A program made the position numbers and the translations under genes. Of a DNA stretch of 64,000 nt, positions 54,738 to 64,000 are shown in pieces. The stretch is taken from contig NZ_LT629734.1 in assembly GCF_900104705.1 (NCBI RefSeq), positions 1,364,001 to 1,428,000 on the forward strand, written 5' to 3'. The notes below the pieces were generated by a model that saw nothing but the letters and a program-made list of their open reading frames with translations, was not told the origin of the DNA and did not search any database. The number at the start of each line of letters is the position of its first letter. The first letter of the stretch is position 1. The DNA is from Agrococcus carbonis. GTDB taxonomy: Bacteria; Actinomycetota; Actinomycetes; Actinomycetales; Microbacteriaceae.

Positions 54738-55886
54738 ATGGCGGCCATCAACCTGGGATCGACCGGCCTCGCTGCCCCCGCGGGCACCGCATCCGCCCGC
54801 CGTCGCGGGCAGTTCCACAGCCTCGAGGTCGCGGAGGTGCGACCGCTCACGGGCGAGTCGGTCGAGGTGACCTTCGCGGTGCCCGACGACCTGCACGACG
54901 CCTTCGGCTACGTCGCCGGTCAGCACCTGGCGCTGCGGAAGACGATCGACGGCCACGAGATGCGCCGCTCGTACTCCATCTGCCGGCCGCCGAGCCGGGG
55001 CTCGATCTCGGTCGCCATCAAGCGCGACCTCGGCGGCCGCTTCTCGACGTGGGCGAACAGCGAGCTGCGGCCGGGCGACCGGATCGACGTCATGAGCCCG
55101 CAGGGCACCTTCACGTCGACGCTCGAGACGCTCGACGGCGCGCACGTCGTCGGCATCGCCGCCGGCAGCGGCATCACGCCGATGATGGCGCTCGCGCACG
55201 AGGTGCTCGCGAGCAGCGAGACGTCGACGTTCTCGCTCCTCTTCTCGAACCGCTCGACGCTCGACGTCATGTTCATCGAGGAGCTCGCCGACCTCAAGGA
55301 CCGCTACCCCGCGCGCCTCGCGCTGCACCACGTGCTCTCGCGCGAGCAGCGGGCCGCGCCGCTCATGTCGGGCCGCATCGACGAGGATCGCCTCGAGCGC
55401 ATCCTCACCGACCTCATCCGCCCCGAGAGCGTCGACGAGTGGTTCCTGTGCGGGCCGTTCGAGCTCGTGCAGCTGTGCCGCGACGTGCTCGAGCGCAAGG
55501 GCGTCGACCCCGCGCACGTGCGCTTCGAGCTCTTCACCACGGGGCGGCCCACGGATGCGGCGGGCGACCGCGGCAGGCCCGTCACGGTCGAGGCGGGCGA
55601 GGAGACGTGGAGCCTCGACTTCACGCTCGACGGGCAGTCGTCGCAGGTGCAGAGCCCCGTCGCCGCGCGCGAGTCCATCCTGAACGCGGCGCTGCGGGTG
55701 CGGTCCGACGTGCCGTTCGCGTGCGCGGGCGGCGTGTGCGGCACGTGCCGCGCGAAGGTCGTCTCGGGCAGCGTGACGATGACCGAGAACTACGCGCTCG
55801 AGCCCGACGAGATCGATCGCGGCTACGTGCTGACGTGCCAGTCGCACCCGACGTCGGATGCGGTGGTCGTCGACTACGACGTGTAG
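54738..55886 (+). CDS. paaE: PaaE, NADPH:ferredoxin-type reductase subunit
   Basis: 382 residues. The N-terminal ferredoxin-NADP reductase fold has RRSYSICRPP for FAD (~75-84), GIAAGSGITPMMALAHEVLA for NADPH (~135-154), and a C-terminal plant-type [2Fe-2S] ferredoxin domain with CAGGVCGTCRAKVVSG plus a final LTCQSHP (~330-370). It passes electrons from NADPH to PaaA. It starts one base after the paaD stop. The last gene of the paaABCDE series; the stop is followed by family A repeats. Confidence 0.96.
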   Translation: MAAINLGSTGLAAPAGTASARRRGQFHSLEVAEVRPLTGESVEVTFAVPDDLHDAFGYVAGQHLALRKTIDGHEMRRSYSICRPPSRGSISVAIKRDLGGRFSTWANSELRPGDRIDVMSPQGTFTSTLETLDGAHVVGIAAGSGITPMMALAHEVLASSETSTFSLLFSNRSTLDVMFIEELADLKDRYPARLALHHVLSREQRAAPLMSGRIDEDRLERILTDLIRPESVDEWFLCGPFELVQLCRDVLERKGVDPAHVRFELFTTGRPTDAAGDRGRPVTVEAGEETWSLDFTLDGQSSQVQSPVAARESILNAALRVRSDVPFACAGGVCGTCRAKVVSGSVTMTENYALEPDEIDRGYVLTCQSHPTSDAVVVDYDV

Positions 55887-56050
55887 CCCAATACGGTGAT
55901 CGAGTAGCGCGCAGCGCGTATCGAGATCACGACGGCGTCATCTCGATGCGGCCCTGCGGGCGCAACGGCCCAATACGGTGATCGAGTAGCGCGCAGCGCG
56001 TATCGAGATCACGACGGCGTCATCTCGACACGGCCCTGCGGGCCTACTCG
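55887..56050. repeat. 82-bp tandem duplication of a family A unit
   Basis: CCCAATACGGTGATCGAGTAG starts units at 55887 and 55969, 82 bp apart and differing at only a few bases. Each holds GATCGAGTAGCGCGCAGCGC...TATCGAGATC and a half unit ending GGCCCTGCGGGC. A further partial element runs to about 56095, before paaG. Confidence 0.92.
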
Positions 56051-56107
56051 ATGACCGAGGAGCAACGGCCTCCGGCCACTGCTCGACGAGCGAACACGAG
56101 GAGCCCC

Positions 56108-56881
56108 ATGATCGAGCTGACCATCGCCGACGACATCGCCGAGGTCGTCCTGAACGCGCCCAAGAAGCGCAACGCGGTCGACGCATCCGCCCTGCACGAG
56201 CTCGCGGATGCGTACACCCGCGCCGAGCAGGCGGGCGTGCGCGCGCTCGTGCTGCGCGGCGAGGGCAAGGCGTTCTGCGCCGGCCGCGACATCGCCGAGG
56301 TCGACCCGGTGACCGACGACGCGCTCGGCTTCATGCGCGGCACCCTGCAGCCCGTGCTCGAGCAGATGGCGGCGTTCCCCGCCCCGACGTTCGCGGTCGC
56401 GCACGGCGCGTGCCTCGGCATCGGGCTCGGCCTGCTGATCGCGACCGACGTCGTCTACGTCGCCGAGTCGGCGAAGGTCGGCAGCCCGTTCGCCGCGCTC
56501 GGCGCGACGCTCGACTCGGGCGGCCACGCGCTGCTCTTCGAGCGGCTCGGCGCGCACCGCGCGTTCGACCTCATCTACTCGGGGAAGCTCATGAGCGGCG
56601 CCGAGGCGGTCGCGGCAGGGCTCTTCTCGCGGGCCTTCCCCGACGACGAGGTGCTCGAGGCCACCCGGGCCGCCGCCGCGCACGCGGCGCAGGGGCCGAC
56701 GCTCGCGTTCCTCGCGACGAAGGAGATCATCCGCGGCCTCCGCGACGAGCGGCAGGGGCTGTGGCGCTCGGTCGACGCCGAGAACGTCGCGCAGGAGCAG
56801 CTGCGGCAGACCGCCGACTTCCGCGAGGGCTTCGCCGCCTTCCAGGAGAAGCGCGCGCCGCGGTTCACCGGCCGCGGCTGA
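56108..56881 (+). CDS. paaG: PaaG, ring-1,2-epoxyphenylacetyl-CoA isomerase-type hydratase
   Basis: 257 residues, crotonase fold. AEVVLNAPKKRNAVDASALH is followed by the oxyanion region FCAGRDIAEVDPV (~60) and HGACLGIGLGLLIATDVVYV. GATLDSGGHALLFERLG (~135-150) keeps the Asp of the isomerase site instead of a hydratase Glu. The enzyme isomerises the epoxide to oxepin-CoA for PaaZ. AGGAG precedes the ATG. It lies after paaE with 221 bp of repeats between, possibly still cotranscribed. PaaB-type hydratases are the alternative. Confidence 0.88.
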   Translation: MIELTIADDIAEVVLNAPKKRNAVDASALHELADAYTRAEQAGVRALVLRGEGKAFCAGRDIAEVDPVTDDALGFMRGTLQPVLEQMAAFPAPTFAVAHGACLGIGLGLLIATDVVYVAESAKVGSPFAALGATLDSGGHALLFERLGAHRAFDLIYSGKLMSGAEAVAAGLFSRAFPDDEVLEATRAAAAHAAQGPTLAFLATKEIIRGLRDERQGLWRSVDAENVAQEQLRQTADFREGFAAFQEKRAPRFTGRG

Positions 56882-56925
56882 GGCGCGCCGCGGCCGAGCG
56901 CGCCTCGAGCGTGGGCGCCTCGCCC

Positions 56926-56931
56926 TACCCT
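56926..56931 (+). promoter_or_regulatory. -10 element of a leaderless promoter
   Basis: TACCCT lies 6 nt before the ATG at 56938. Confidence 0.6.
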
Positions 56932-56937
56932 GCCGTC

Positions 56938-57690
56938 ATGGACCACCTGCGCGCGCTCACCGGCCTGCAGCACGACTTCCTCGAGACCGCCCGGCGCGCC
57001 GACCCGGCCACCCCCATCCCGTGGCTCGGCCGCTGGCGGATCGAGCAGCTCGTCGTGCACCTCGCGCGCATCCACCACTGGGCCGCTGGGCAGGCGCGGC
57101 GCCGCCAGGAGGCGCCCCTCGGCCGCGGGCCGTTCGCCGACCTGCCGGGGCTCTACGAGCGGTGCGCGGCCGAGCTGCGCGAGACGCTCGCCGAGCTCGA
57201 CCCCGATGCGCGGGCGTGGGCGCTCATCGACGACGGCGTGCCCCGCGAGCAGCAAACCGGCACGGTGCGCTTCTGGCACCGCCGGCAGGCGCACGAGACC
57301 CTCGTGCACCTCTGGGATCTGCGGGCCGCGATCGGCGAGGCGGTCGACGTCGACGACGCGCTCTGGCTCGACTGCCTCGACGAGGTCGTCACCGTGATGC
57401 ACCCGCGGCAGCTGCGCCTCGGCCGCGTCGCACCGCCCGCCGCGCGCATCGTCTTCCAGCCCACGGGGGCGGATGCGTCGGCGGACCCCGGGGCGGATGC
57501 GCGGCTCGCGCTCGGCGGCGCGGCCGACGACGCCCCCGAGGTCGTCATCGCAGGCCCGCCTCGCGCACTCGCGCTCCTCGCGTGGGGCCGCGGCGTGCCC
57601 GTGGACGACCGGCTCGCGGCCGAGGGCGTCGAGGTGCACGGCGACCGCGCGCTCGCCGAGGCGGTGCTGCGCGCTGGTCTCACGCCATGA
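56938..57690 (+). CDS. Mycothiol-dependent maleylpyruvate isomerase-family enzyme
   Basis: 250 residues. The N-terminal DinB-like bundle carries TPIPWLGRWRIEQLVVHLAR and IHHWAAGQA (His near 45-50), then FWHRRQAHETLVHLWDLRAA (His/His near 125); the MDMPI_C sterol-carrier-like domain follows after ~170 (IVFQPTGADASADPG, LLAWGRGVPVDDRL). Family members are metal enzymes using mycothiol. The substrate is open: maleylpyruvate belongs to gentisate degradation, not phenylacetate. TACCCT lies 6 nt before the ATG, so this gene has its own leaderless promoter. Confidence 0.85.
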   Translation: MDHLRALTGLQHDFLETARRADPATPIPWLGRWRIEQLVVHLARIHHWAAGQARRRQEAPLGRGPFADLPGLYERCAAELRETLAELDPDARAWALIDDGVPREQQTGTVRFWHRRQAHETLVHLWDLRAAIGEAVDVDDALWLDCLDEVVTVMHPRQLRLGRVAPPAARIVFQPTGADASADPGADARLALGGAADDAPEVVIAGPPRALALLAWGRGVPVDDRLAAEGVEVHGDRALAEAVLRAGLTP

Positions 57691-57736
57691 CATCGATCGT
57701 TCACGCGCGGTGCACCGGCGTGTCGCCTCGGTGGGG

Positions 57737-57742
57737 GACAAT
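57737..57742 (+). promoter_or_regulatory. -10 element of the DUF805 gene
   Basis: GACAAT lies 6 nt before the GTG at 57749, in a GGGGGACAAT context identical to that of the ybdK-type gene. Confidence 0.5.
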
Positions 57743-57748
57743 GGGAGG

Positions 57749-58567
57749 GTGAGCAGCACGACCCAACCCCCTCCCGCCGGCCAGCCCCTGCCCGTCGGTC
57801 CGCCCCTGCCTGTCGGCCAACCGCTCTACGGCGCCTCGTTCGGCCAGGCCGTGCAGCGCTTCTTCCGCGGCTACGTGACGTTCTCGGGCCGCGCGAGCCG
57901 CAGCGAGTACTGGTGGGCCTACCTCTTCGTCGCCCTCGTCTCCCTCGTGGCCCAGATCCCGTTCTGGATCGCCTGGTTCGGCTTCATGCGCGAGGCGATG
58001 GCGCTCGAGGCCTCCTCGCCCGTGATCGAGCCCGACCCCGACGCCGTGCTCGCCGCGATGGGCCCGATGCTCGGCTGGCTCGGCGTCATGCTGGTCATCA
58101 CGCTCGCCATCTTCCTCCCCTACCTCGCGGTGCAGTGGCGCCGCCTGCAGGACGCGAACTTCCACGGAGCCTTCGCCCTGCTCAACATCATCAGCCTCGG
58201 GATCGTGCCGCTCGTCATGAGCTTCTTCCCCTCGCACCCCGCGGGCGTGCGGTTCGACCCCGCCTTCAGCCAGCAGGCTGCCTTCGCCGGCCCGGAGCCG
58301 GCCTTCGGCCAGCCCGTCTACGAGCCCGCGCCCGGGCAGCTGCCCTACGGCCAGGCGCCCGGCGCCGAGGCGCCGAACGCCGCGTACGGCGACCCCGCGT
58401 ACGGCGGCCCGGCCTACAGCAGCGCGGCGTACAGCGGCCCGACCTACGGCGGCCCCGCGTACGGCGCCGACCCTGCCGCACCGCAGCCCGGCGCCCCGCT
58501 GCCCGGCCACCCGCACGGCACCGAGCCCGGTGACGCGCCGGGCGGCCAGCCCGGCACCCAGCGCTAG
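57749..58567 (+). CDS. DUF805 membrane protein with Tyr/Pro/Gly-rich tail
   Basis: 272 residues. A Pro-rich N-terminus (~1-30) precedes the DUF805 domain: VTFSGRASRSEYWWAYLF (~45-62), helices at about 55-80, 105-130 and 145-165, and RLQDANFHGAFALLN. The C-terminal ~100 residues are a disordered Ala-Tyr-Gly-Pro repeat (AYGGPAYS-like units). DUF805 is a common but uncharacterised inner-membrane family. The tail resembles the N-terminal region of the membrane protein at 12621. The gene overlaps the convergent D-amino-acid oxidase gene by 4 nt at their stop codons. Confidence 0.88.
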   Translation: MSSTTQPPPAGQPLPVGPPLPVGQPLYGASFGQAVQRFFRGYVTFSGRASRSEYWWAYLFVALVSLVAQIPFWIAWFGFMREAMALEASSPVIEPDPDAVLAAMGPMLGWLGVMLVITLAIFLPYLAVQWRRLQDANFHGAFALLNIISLGIVPLVMSFFPSHPAGVRFDPAFSQQAAFAGPEPAFGQPVYEPAPGQLPYGQAPGAEAPNAAYGDPAYGGPAYSSAAYSGPTYGGPAYGADPAAPQPGAPLPGHPHGTEPGDAPGGQPGTQR

Positions 58568-59502
58568 AGCATCCCGGCGACGCGCTCGGCGGTGCCCCAC
58601 GACAGGGTGACGCCCGAGCCGCCGTGCCCGTACGCCGCGATCACCCGCAGCGCGCGCCCCGGCACCTCCTCGATCCGCAGCCGCGAGCGACCGGGCCGCA
58701 GGCCGACGGCGCGGGAGACGATGGGCTGACCGGCCACCTCGGGCACGAGCGCCGCGCAGCGCTCGAGGATGCCCGCCTCGGTCGCCGGATCCGGCGCGAG
58801 CGACGTCGCCCCCGGCTCCGCCGTGCCGCCCAGCACGACGCAGTCGCGGCGGGGCAGCACGTAGGCGAGGCCGCCGGGGTTGTCGTCGTCGATGCGGAAC
58901 TCGGCGATGCCCGGGTTCGCGACCCGCACGACCTGCCCGCGGATCGGCACGACCGCGTCGTCGTCGCCGAGCAGCGCGCCCCCGCGCACCCCCGCTGCCA
59001 CGATCGCCGTGCTCCACTCGCCCGCGAGCGCATCCACGTCGTCGATCGCGCGCCGCTCGAAGCGCACGCCGAGGCCCGCGCAGCGCTGCTGCAGCCACGG
59101 CAGGTAGACCGACATCGTCGCGAGCGGCACGGTCGTGCGCACACCGGTCGCGCCCGCCGGGAGCTCGGCGGGGTCGGCGGGCTCGCTCTCGACCCATTGC
59201 GTCCAGGCGCGGTCGGGGTCGGGCGTGCGCTCCACGATGATGCCGCTGCGCAGGTCGACTCCGGCGTCGGGCTCCTCGAGCGCGATGGTGCGCATGCGCC
59301 GCAGCGACGCCTCGAGCATCGCGTCGACGGCGGGCGAGCGCTCGGCGGCGTAGGGGAACCAGATGGCGCCGGCGACCGCCGACGTGGTCTCGAGCGGCGC
59401 CGCGTCGGCGAGCACCGTCACCGCCCGCCCGGCCGAGGCGAGCTCGTGCGCGATCGAGAGCCCGATGACGCCCGCGCCGATCACCGCGATCCGCTCGCTC
59501 AT
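58564..59502 (-). CDS. D-amino-acid oxidase-type FAD oxidoreductase
   Basis: 312 residues. The FAD-binding RIAVIGAGVIGLSIAHELAS opens the protein, IWFPYAAERSPAV (~50) follows, and GIIVERTPD and GLRPGRSRLRIEE (~270) precede the C-terminal IAAYGHGGSGVTLSWGTAE that closes the FAD site. These are the DAAO/DASPO hallmarks; the enzyme deaminates D-amino acids with O2 to give H2O2. Specificity for neutral or acidic D-amino acids is not readable. The ATG at 59502 is chosen over GTG at 59517, which reads from an 18-bp tandem-repeat tract. Confidence 0.88.
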   Translation of the reverse strand: MSERIAVIGAGVIGLSIAHELASAGRAVTVLADAAPLETTSAVAGAIWFPYAAERSPAVDAMLEASLRRMRTIALEEPDAGVDLRSGIIVERTPDPDRAWTQWVESEPADPAELPAGATGVRTTVPLATMSVYLPWLQQRCAGLGVRFERRAIDDVDALAGEWSTAIVAAGVRGGALLGDDDAVVPIRGQVVRVANPGIAEFRIDDDNPGGLAYVLPRRDCVVLGGTAEPGATSLAPDPATEAGILERCAALVPEVAGQPIVSRAVGLRPGRSRLRIEEVPGRALRVIAAYGHGGSGVTLSWGTAERVAGML

Positions 59503-59517
59503 CCCGGCATCCCCCAC

Positions 59518-59589
59518 CGCATCCCGCTCGGCAGCCGCATCCCGCTCCAGAGGCGCATCCCTCTCAAGAGGCGCATCCCGCTCGACACG
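59518..59589. repeat. 18-bp tandem repeats, four units
   Basis: CGCATCCCGCTCGGCAGC-type units start at 59518, 59536, 59554 and 59572. On the - strand each reads (A/C)GGGATGCG, resembling a ribosome site plus start, just ahead of the D-amino-acid oxidase gene. Confidence 0.88.
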
Positions 59590-59603
59590 CGCATCGCGGC
59601 CCC

Positions 59604-60020
59604 TCAGTGCAGCGCGACCCGCTCGAGCGGGTCGCCGCGGTCGATGTAGAGGGATGCGCCGGGCACGGTGGCCGCGCGCAGCCGCTCGAGCGCCTCGGCC
59701 TCGAGCTCGGGGTGGCGGCCGTCGAGCGCGCCCACGCGGATGGCTACGACGAGGTCGAACGGCTGCTCGCGCCCCATGAGCCGGAACCGCTCGACGGCGG
59801 CGACGCGGAAGTCGAGGCTGCCGTGGTCGCTCGCCCGCTCAGCCGCCTGGATCGCGGTCGGCGACCGGTCGACGCCGAGCACGGAGCCGCTCGCGCCGAC
59901 CTCCGCAGCGATCGCGCGGGCGAGCGCGCCCGACCCGCAGCCCACTTCGAGCACGCGCATGCCCTCGCGCAGCGGCAGCGCGCGCAGCACCGCCGTCAGT
60001 CGTGCCGAGAGATCGGCCAT
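59604..60020 (-). CDS. Small class I SAM-dependent methyltransferase
   Basis: 138 residues. The SAM-binding motif MRVLEVGCGSGALARAIA lies near 21-38, then VLGVDRSPTAIQAAERA (motif II), FRVAAVERFRL and the post-I strand VVAIRVGALDG. The usual ~200-residue fold appears shortened after motif IV. The methyl acceptor is unknown. GGAGG precedes the ATG by five bases. It precedes the 18-bp repeats on its 3' side and follows the MFS exporter gene, 46 bp apart, so it may be cotranscribed with it. Confidence 0.8.
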   Translation of the reverse strand: MADLSARLTAVLRALPLREGMRVLEVGCGSGALARAIAAEVGASGSVLGVDRSPTAIQAAERASDHGSLDFRVAAVERFRLMGREQPFDLVVAIRVGALDGRHPELEAEALERLRAATVPGASLYIDRGDPLERVALH

Positions 60021-60066
60021 GGCACCTCCTCGTGTCCGACGAGCATGGGGCTCCGCCGGCGGCGCG

Positions 60067-61659
60067 TCAACCGGCGGCGGGCTTGATGCGCAGGCTCGAG
60101 AGCAGGCCGAGCACGAGCGCGCCGACGGCGATCCACGCGGCGAGCGCCGTGCCGTCGGTCATCGCCGCCCGCGCCGCATCCGCCACGAACGCGGTGCGCG
60201 GGTCGTCGGCGAGGCTCGCGATGCTGCCGCCGGAGCTCGCGGTGACCGAGTCGATGAGGCCCTGCAGCGCCGGCTGCTCGGCCACCGCTGCCGCGAGCCG
60301 GTCGGCGGTGCCGCTCGCGAGGGTCGAGAAGAACGCGGTGCCGAGCACGGCGATGCCGAGCGCCGAGCCCATCTGGCGGGCGGTCGACTGGGTCGCCGAG
60401 CCCTGGCCGCTGCGCTCCACGGGCACGTCGGCGAGCACGACGCTCGTCAGCTGCGCCGTCGCGAGGCCGACGCCGAGCCCGTAGACGAACAGCGCGGGCG
60501 ACGTGAGCCAGCCCGTGCTGTCGGGGCGGATGAGCAGCGCGAGCGCCGCGATCGCGACGATCTCGAGCACGAGGCCGATGCGCACGACGACGACGGGCGG
60601 CATCCGCTTCGTGAGGGCCGCGACGGCGCCGCTCGCGACGAACGACCCGATGGCGAGCGGCAGCAGCGCGAGCCCCGCCTCGAACGCGGTGAAGCCCAGC
60701 ACGTTCTGGAACCACAGCGGCAGCGAGAGGATGAGGCCGAACTCGCCGAAGCTCACGATGAGCGCGGTGACGTTGCCGTTGGCGAACGAGCGGATGCGGA
60801 AGAGCGAGAGGTCGAGGATCACGCCCCTCCCCGCGCGCGAGCGTGCGCGCTCGACGAGCACGAACGCGGCGAGCGCGTCGACCGCGAGCACGAAGGCGAG
60901 CGGGATGGGCGAGAGCCCGCCGACCGTGAACGGCGCGGCATCCTCGGCGGCCCACCAGCCGTAGCTGCGGCCCTCGATGAGCCCGAACACGAGCGCGCCG
61001 AAGCCGACGATCGACAGCAGCGCGCCGATGAGGTCGAGCCGCTGCACCGCGCCGCGCGCCTCGCGCGACTCGGCGACGAAGAGCAGCAGACCAGCCACGA
61101 TGAGGATGCCGACGGGCACGTTGATGCCGAACGCCCAGCGCCAGCTCGCGTGCTCGATGAGCCAGCCGCCCGCGAGCGGCCCGATCGCGGCCATGCCGCC
61201 GATCGTCGAGCCCCACACCGCGAAGGCGATGCCGCGCTCCCGGCCGCGGAAGTTCGCGTTCAGCAGCGCGAGCGTCGTCGGCAGGATCATCGAGCCGCCG
61301 AGGCCCTGGAGCGCCCGGCCGAAGATGAGCACCGCGCCGCTGCCGGCGAGCGCGCAGACGACGCTCGCGACCACGAACAGCACGATGCCGATGAGCATGA
61401 TGCGGCGGCGGCCGACCCGGTCGGCCATCCGGCCCCACGTGAGCAGGAGCGCCGCGAACAGCAGCGTGTAGATCTCCTGCACCCACTGGATCTCGGTGCT
61501 CGAGATGCCGAGCTCGTCGACGATCGCTGGCACCGCGACCGAGACGATCGTCGAGTCCATGATGATGAGCGCGACGCCCAGGCTGATCGCCAGCAGCCCC
61601 CACCATCGGTAGCGGACGAAGCGGTCGGCGGTGCTGGCGGATGCGACGCGCTGGCTCAC
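60067..61659 (-). CDS. DHA2-family MFS drug exporter (EmrB/QacA type)
   Basis: 530 residues, about 14 membrane helices. WWGLLAISLGVALIIMDSTI (TM1) is the DHA2 signature, with the LLTWGRMADRVGRRR motif A (~70-85) and a QGLGGSMILPTTLALL motif C-like segment (~110). Members pump hydrophobic drugs by proton antiport. GTG at 61659 is the start, with GAAGGAG five bases upstream; the ATG at 61710 has none. The upstream inverted repeat overlapping a -10 may bind a local repressor, though no TetR/MarR gene is adjacent. Confidence 0.88.
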   Translation of the reverse strand: MSQRVASASTADRFVRYRWWGLLAISLGVALIIMDSTIVSVAVPAIVDELGISSTEIQWVQEIYTLLFAALLLTWGRMADRVGRRRIMLIGIVLFVVASVVCALAGSGAVLIFGRALQGLGGSMILPTTLALLNANFRGRERGIAFAVWGSTIGGMAAIGPLAGGWLIEHASWRWAFGINVPVGILIVAGLLLFVAESREARGAVQRLDLIGALLSIVGFGALVFGLIEGRSYGWWAAEDAAPFTVGGLSPIPLAFVLAVDALAAFVLVERARSRAGRGVILDLSLFRIRSFANGNVTALIVSFGEFGLILSLPLWFQNVLGFTAFEAGLALLPLAIGSFVASGAVAALTKRMPPVVVVRIGLVLEIVAIAALALLIRPDSTGWLTSPALFVYGLGVGLATAQLTSVVLADVPVERSGQGSATQSTARQMGSALGIAVLGTAFFSTLASGTADRLAAAVAEQPALQGLIDSVTASSGGSIASLADDPRTAFVADAARAAMTDGTALAAWIAVGALVLGLLSSLRIKPAAG

Positions 61660-61754
61660 GGATGCTCCTTCGGATCTGACCACGGGGACCTGCCCGCGGG
61701 ATCTGAGCACGGGCCGCTCGCGCAGTCCGGAGGCTTCTCGACGCAGACAATGTA

Positions 61755-61777
61755 GCCCGGCTTGCTATGTGCCGGGC
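61755..61777 (-). promoter_or_regulatory. Inverted repeat near the MFS exporter promoter
   Basis: GCCCGGC-N9-GCCGGGC (61755-61777) lies 95 bp upstream of the exporter start. On the - strand TACATT (61749-61754), a TANNNT hexamer, is adjacent. It could be an operator or the terminator of the upstream gene. Confidence 0.5.
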
Positions 61778-61799
61778 GATGAAGATACCGCGCAGCGAC

Positions 61800-62468
61800 T
61801 CACCGGGACCGCGGGCTCACCCCTTGCGCGCGGTTGGCGCGAGCGACGAGCACGAGCGTGACCACCCCGGCGACGACCGCGGCGGCCGGTGCCGCCACGG
61901 GATCGAGGATCGCGCCGAGCGCGAGCCCGAGCGCGCCGATGGCCGCGAGCGCCCAGCCGAGCGTGCGGAACACCGGTGCGACGAACGCGGCGGCGAACGG
62001 CACGAAGTGCAGGCCGACGGCGAGCACGACGACCGCGACCTGCAGCTGCGGCCTGCCGAGCTCCCGCACGACCCAGGCGCCGAGCGCCATGAGCGCGACC
62101 ATCGCCACGACGCTGCCGAGGTAGACCCAGAGCGCTGATCGCCTCGGCCGCGCCAGCTGCGGCACTGGCCGGCGGGCGATGAGCACCGCCCATGCCCAAT
62201 ACGCCAGCGCGCCCGCCCAGACGACGGCGGCCGCGAGCCTCCATCCCGCCGGCAGCGCGCCGGCGTTCACCCACACGAACGCGGAGCCGGCGATGCCGCC
62301 GACGATCGATCCGCTGATCTGCGGGTGCCCCAGCCAGTGCGCGCCGCGCCCGAGCGTTGCGGGAGCGTCGGCGGGGGAGGTGGTGCGGGGCTCGATCTCG
62401 GACTCCTGTGCTCGCTCTTGCGCGGCGCAGCCGCGCCGCCGCTCCAGGCTCGCACGCCTGCGCTCCAC
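61800..62468 (-). CDS. Multi-spanning membrane protein, unknown
   Basis: About 222 residues from a GTG at 62468; the true start is uncertain, since the reading frame stays open upstream in a region rich in Arg codons that probably is not coding. After ~60 polar residues there are six to seven hydrophobic segments (from GSIVGGIAGSAFVWVNAGAL through to AAAVVAGVVTLVLVARAN) with short loops. No family is recognised, and the content of Ala, Val and Leu is very high. It starts 89 bp past the clpC stop, so it may be the second gene of that operon. Confidence 0.6.
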   Translation of the reverse strand: MERRRASLERRRGCAAQERAQESEIEPRTTSPADAPATLGRGAHWLGHPQISGSIVGGIAGSAFVWVNAGALPAGWRLAAAVVWAGALAYWAWAVLIARRPVPQLARPRRSALWVYLGSVVAMVALMALGAWVVRELGRPQLQVAVVVLAVGLHFVPFAAAFVAPVFRTLGWALAAIGALGLALGAILDPVAAPAAAVVAGVVTLVLVARANRAQGVSPRSR

Positions 62469-62557
62469 GCGCAGCGCGCCCCGCGAGCGCGCGGCGAATC
62501 GGAGCGCCGCGGCGCGGGTCGAGCGGCTCGCTCCCCACCCGGCCCGCAATCGGAGGG

Positions 62558-64000
<1,443 letters not shown>

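Overview
The window is about 73% G+C and looks like a chromosome segment of a Microbacteriaceae-type actinobacterium. The reasons are the HspR/HAIR heat-shock circuit alongside a CIRCE element, mycothiol-dependent isomerase and DinB-fold proteins, an actinobacterial Ku/LigD pair, an Rpf-like transglycosylase, many genes whose start codon sits 6-7 nt after a -10 hexamer (leaderless transcripts), and the abundance of GGATGCG/CGCATCC in coding DNA. This is inference from sequence features; no rRNA or tRNA gene was seen in the window to fix the taxon.

Layout. 1-2.4 kb: clpB with a perfect HAIR operator. 2.6-5.4 kb: a DGDG-repeat membrane protein, an alpha/beta hydrolase, an RHH antitoxin/Doc toxin pair with a palindromic operator, and a DUF2255 protein. 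5.4-8.2 kb: IclR regulator divergent from a MobA-type 3-hydroxybenzoate hydroxylase. 8.2-11 kb: palindromic repeats, a small kinase and a MacB/FtsX-type ABC exporter. 11.2-19.2 kb: CIRCE-controlled hsp20, a three-gene membrane-protein operon of unknown role, and the dnaK-grpE-dnaJ-hspR operon behind two HAIR-like sites. 19.2-27.8 kb: KhtT/KhtU-type K+ (cation)/H+ antiporter, a UMF1-type MFS protein, an AbiEi/DUF559 protein flanked by hairpin repeats, dcd with an unknown partner, and two tandem DUF1206 proteins.

27.8-33.6 kb: two tandem DUF4062-STAND NTPase-TPR proteins, the most unusual locus here, followed by a 4 x 112-bp tandem repeat array. 33.6-38.3 kb: YbdK-type glutamate-cysteine ligase divergent from ku-ligD (non-homologous end joining). 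38.4-40.9 kb: CoA-transferase plus glutaryl-CoA dehydrogenase, probably a glutarate route.

42-57.7 kb: a nearly complete phenylacetate catabolon. The thiolase-hydratase-dehydrogenase-paaZ arm and the paaABCDE-paaG arm are both on the + strand. paaR-type TetR, paaK and paaI lie between them on the - strand. Both + arms start from a TTGCAG...TANNNT promoter followed by the same 22-bp operator-like sequence, so one TetR repressor probably controls both. An rpf gene and an NTF2-like gene interrupt the cluster. 57.7-64 kb: DUF805 protein, D-amino-acid oxidase-type enzyme, small methyltransferase, DHA2-type drug exporter, a membrane protein of unknown function, and the 3' part of clpC cut by the window edge.

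Four families of palindromic intergenic repeats run through the window. The largest (GGTCGAG..CTCGACC / GTATCGAGACC type) occupies at least ten gaps, sits inside operons, and in three cases supplies the stop codon of the preceding gene.
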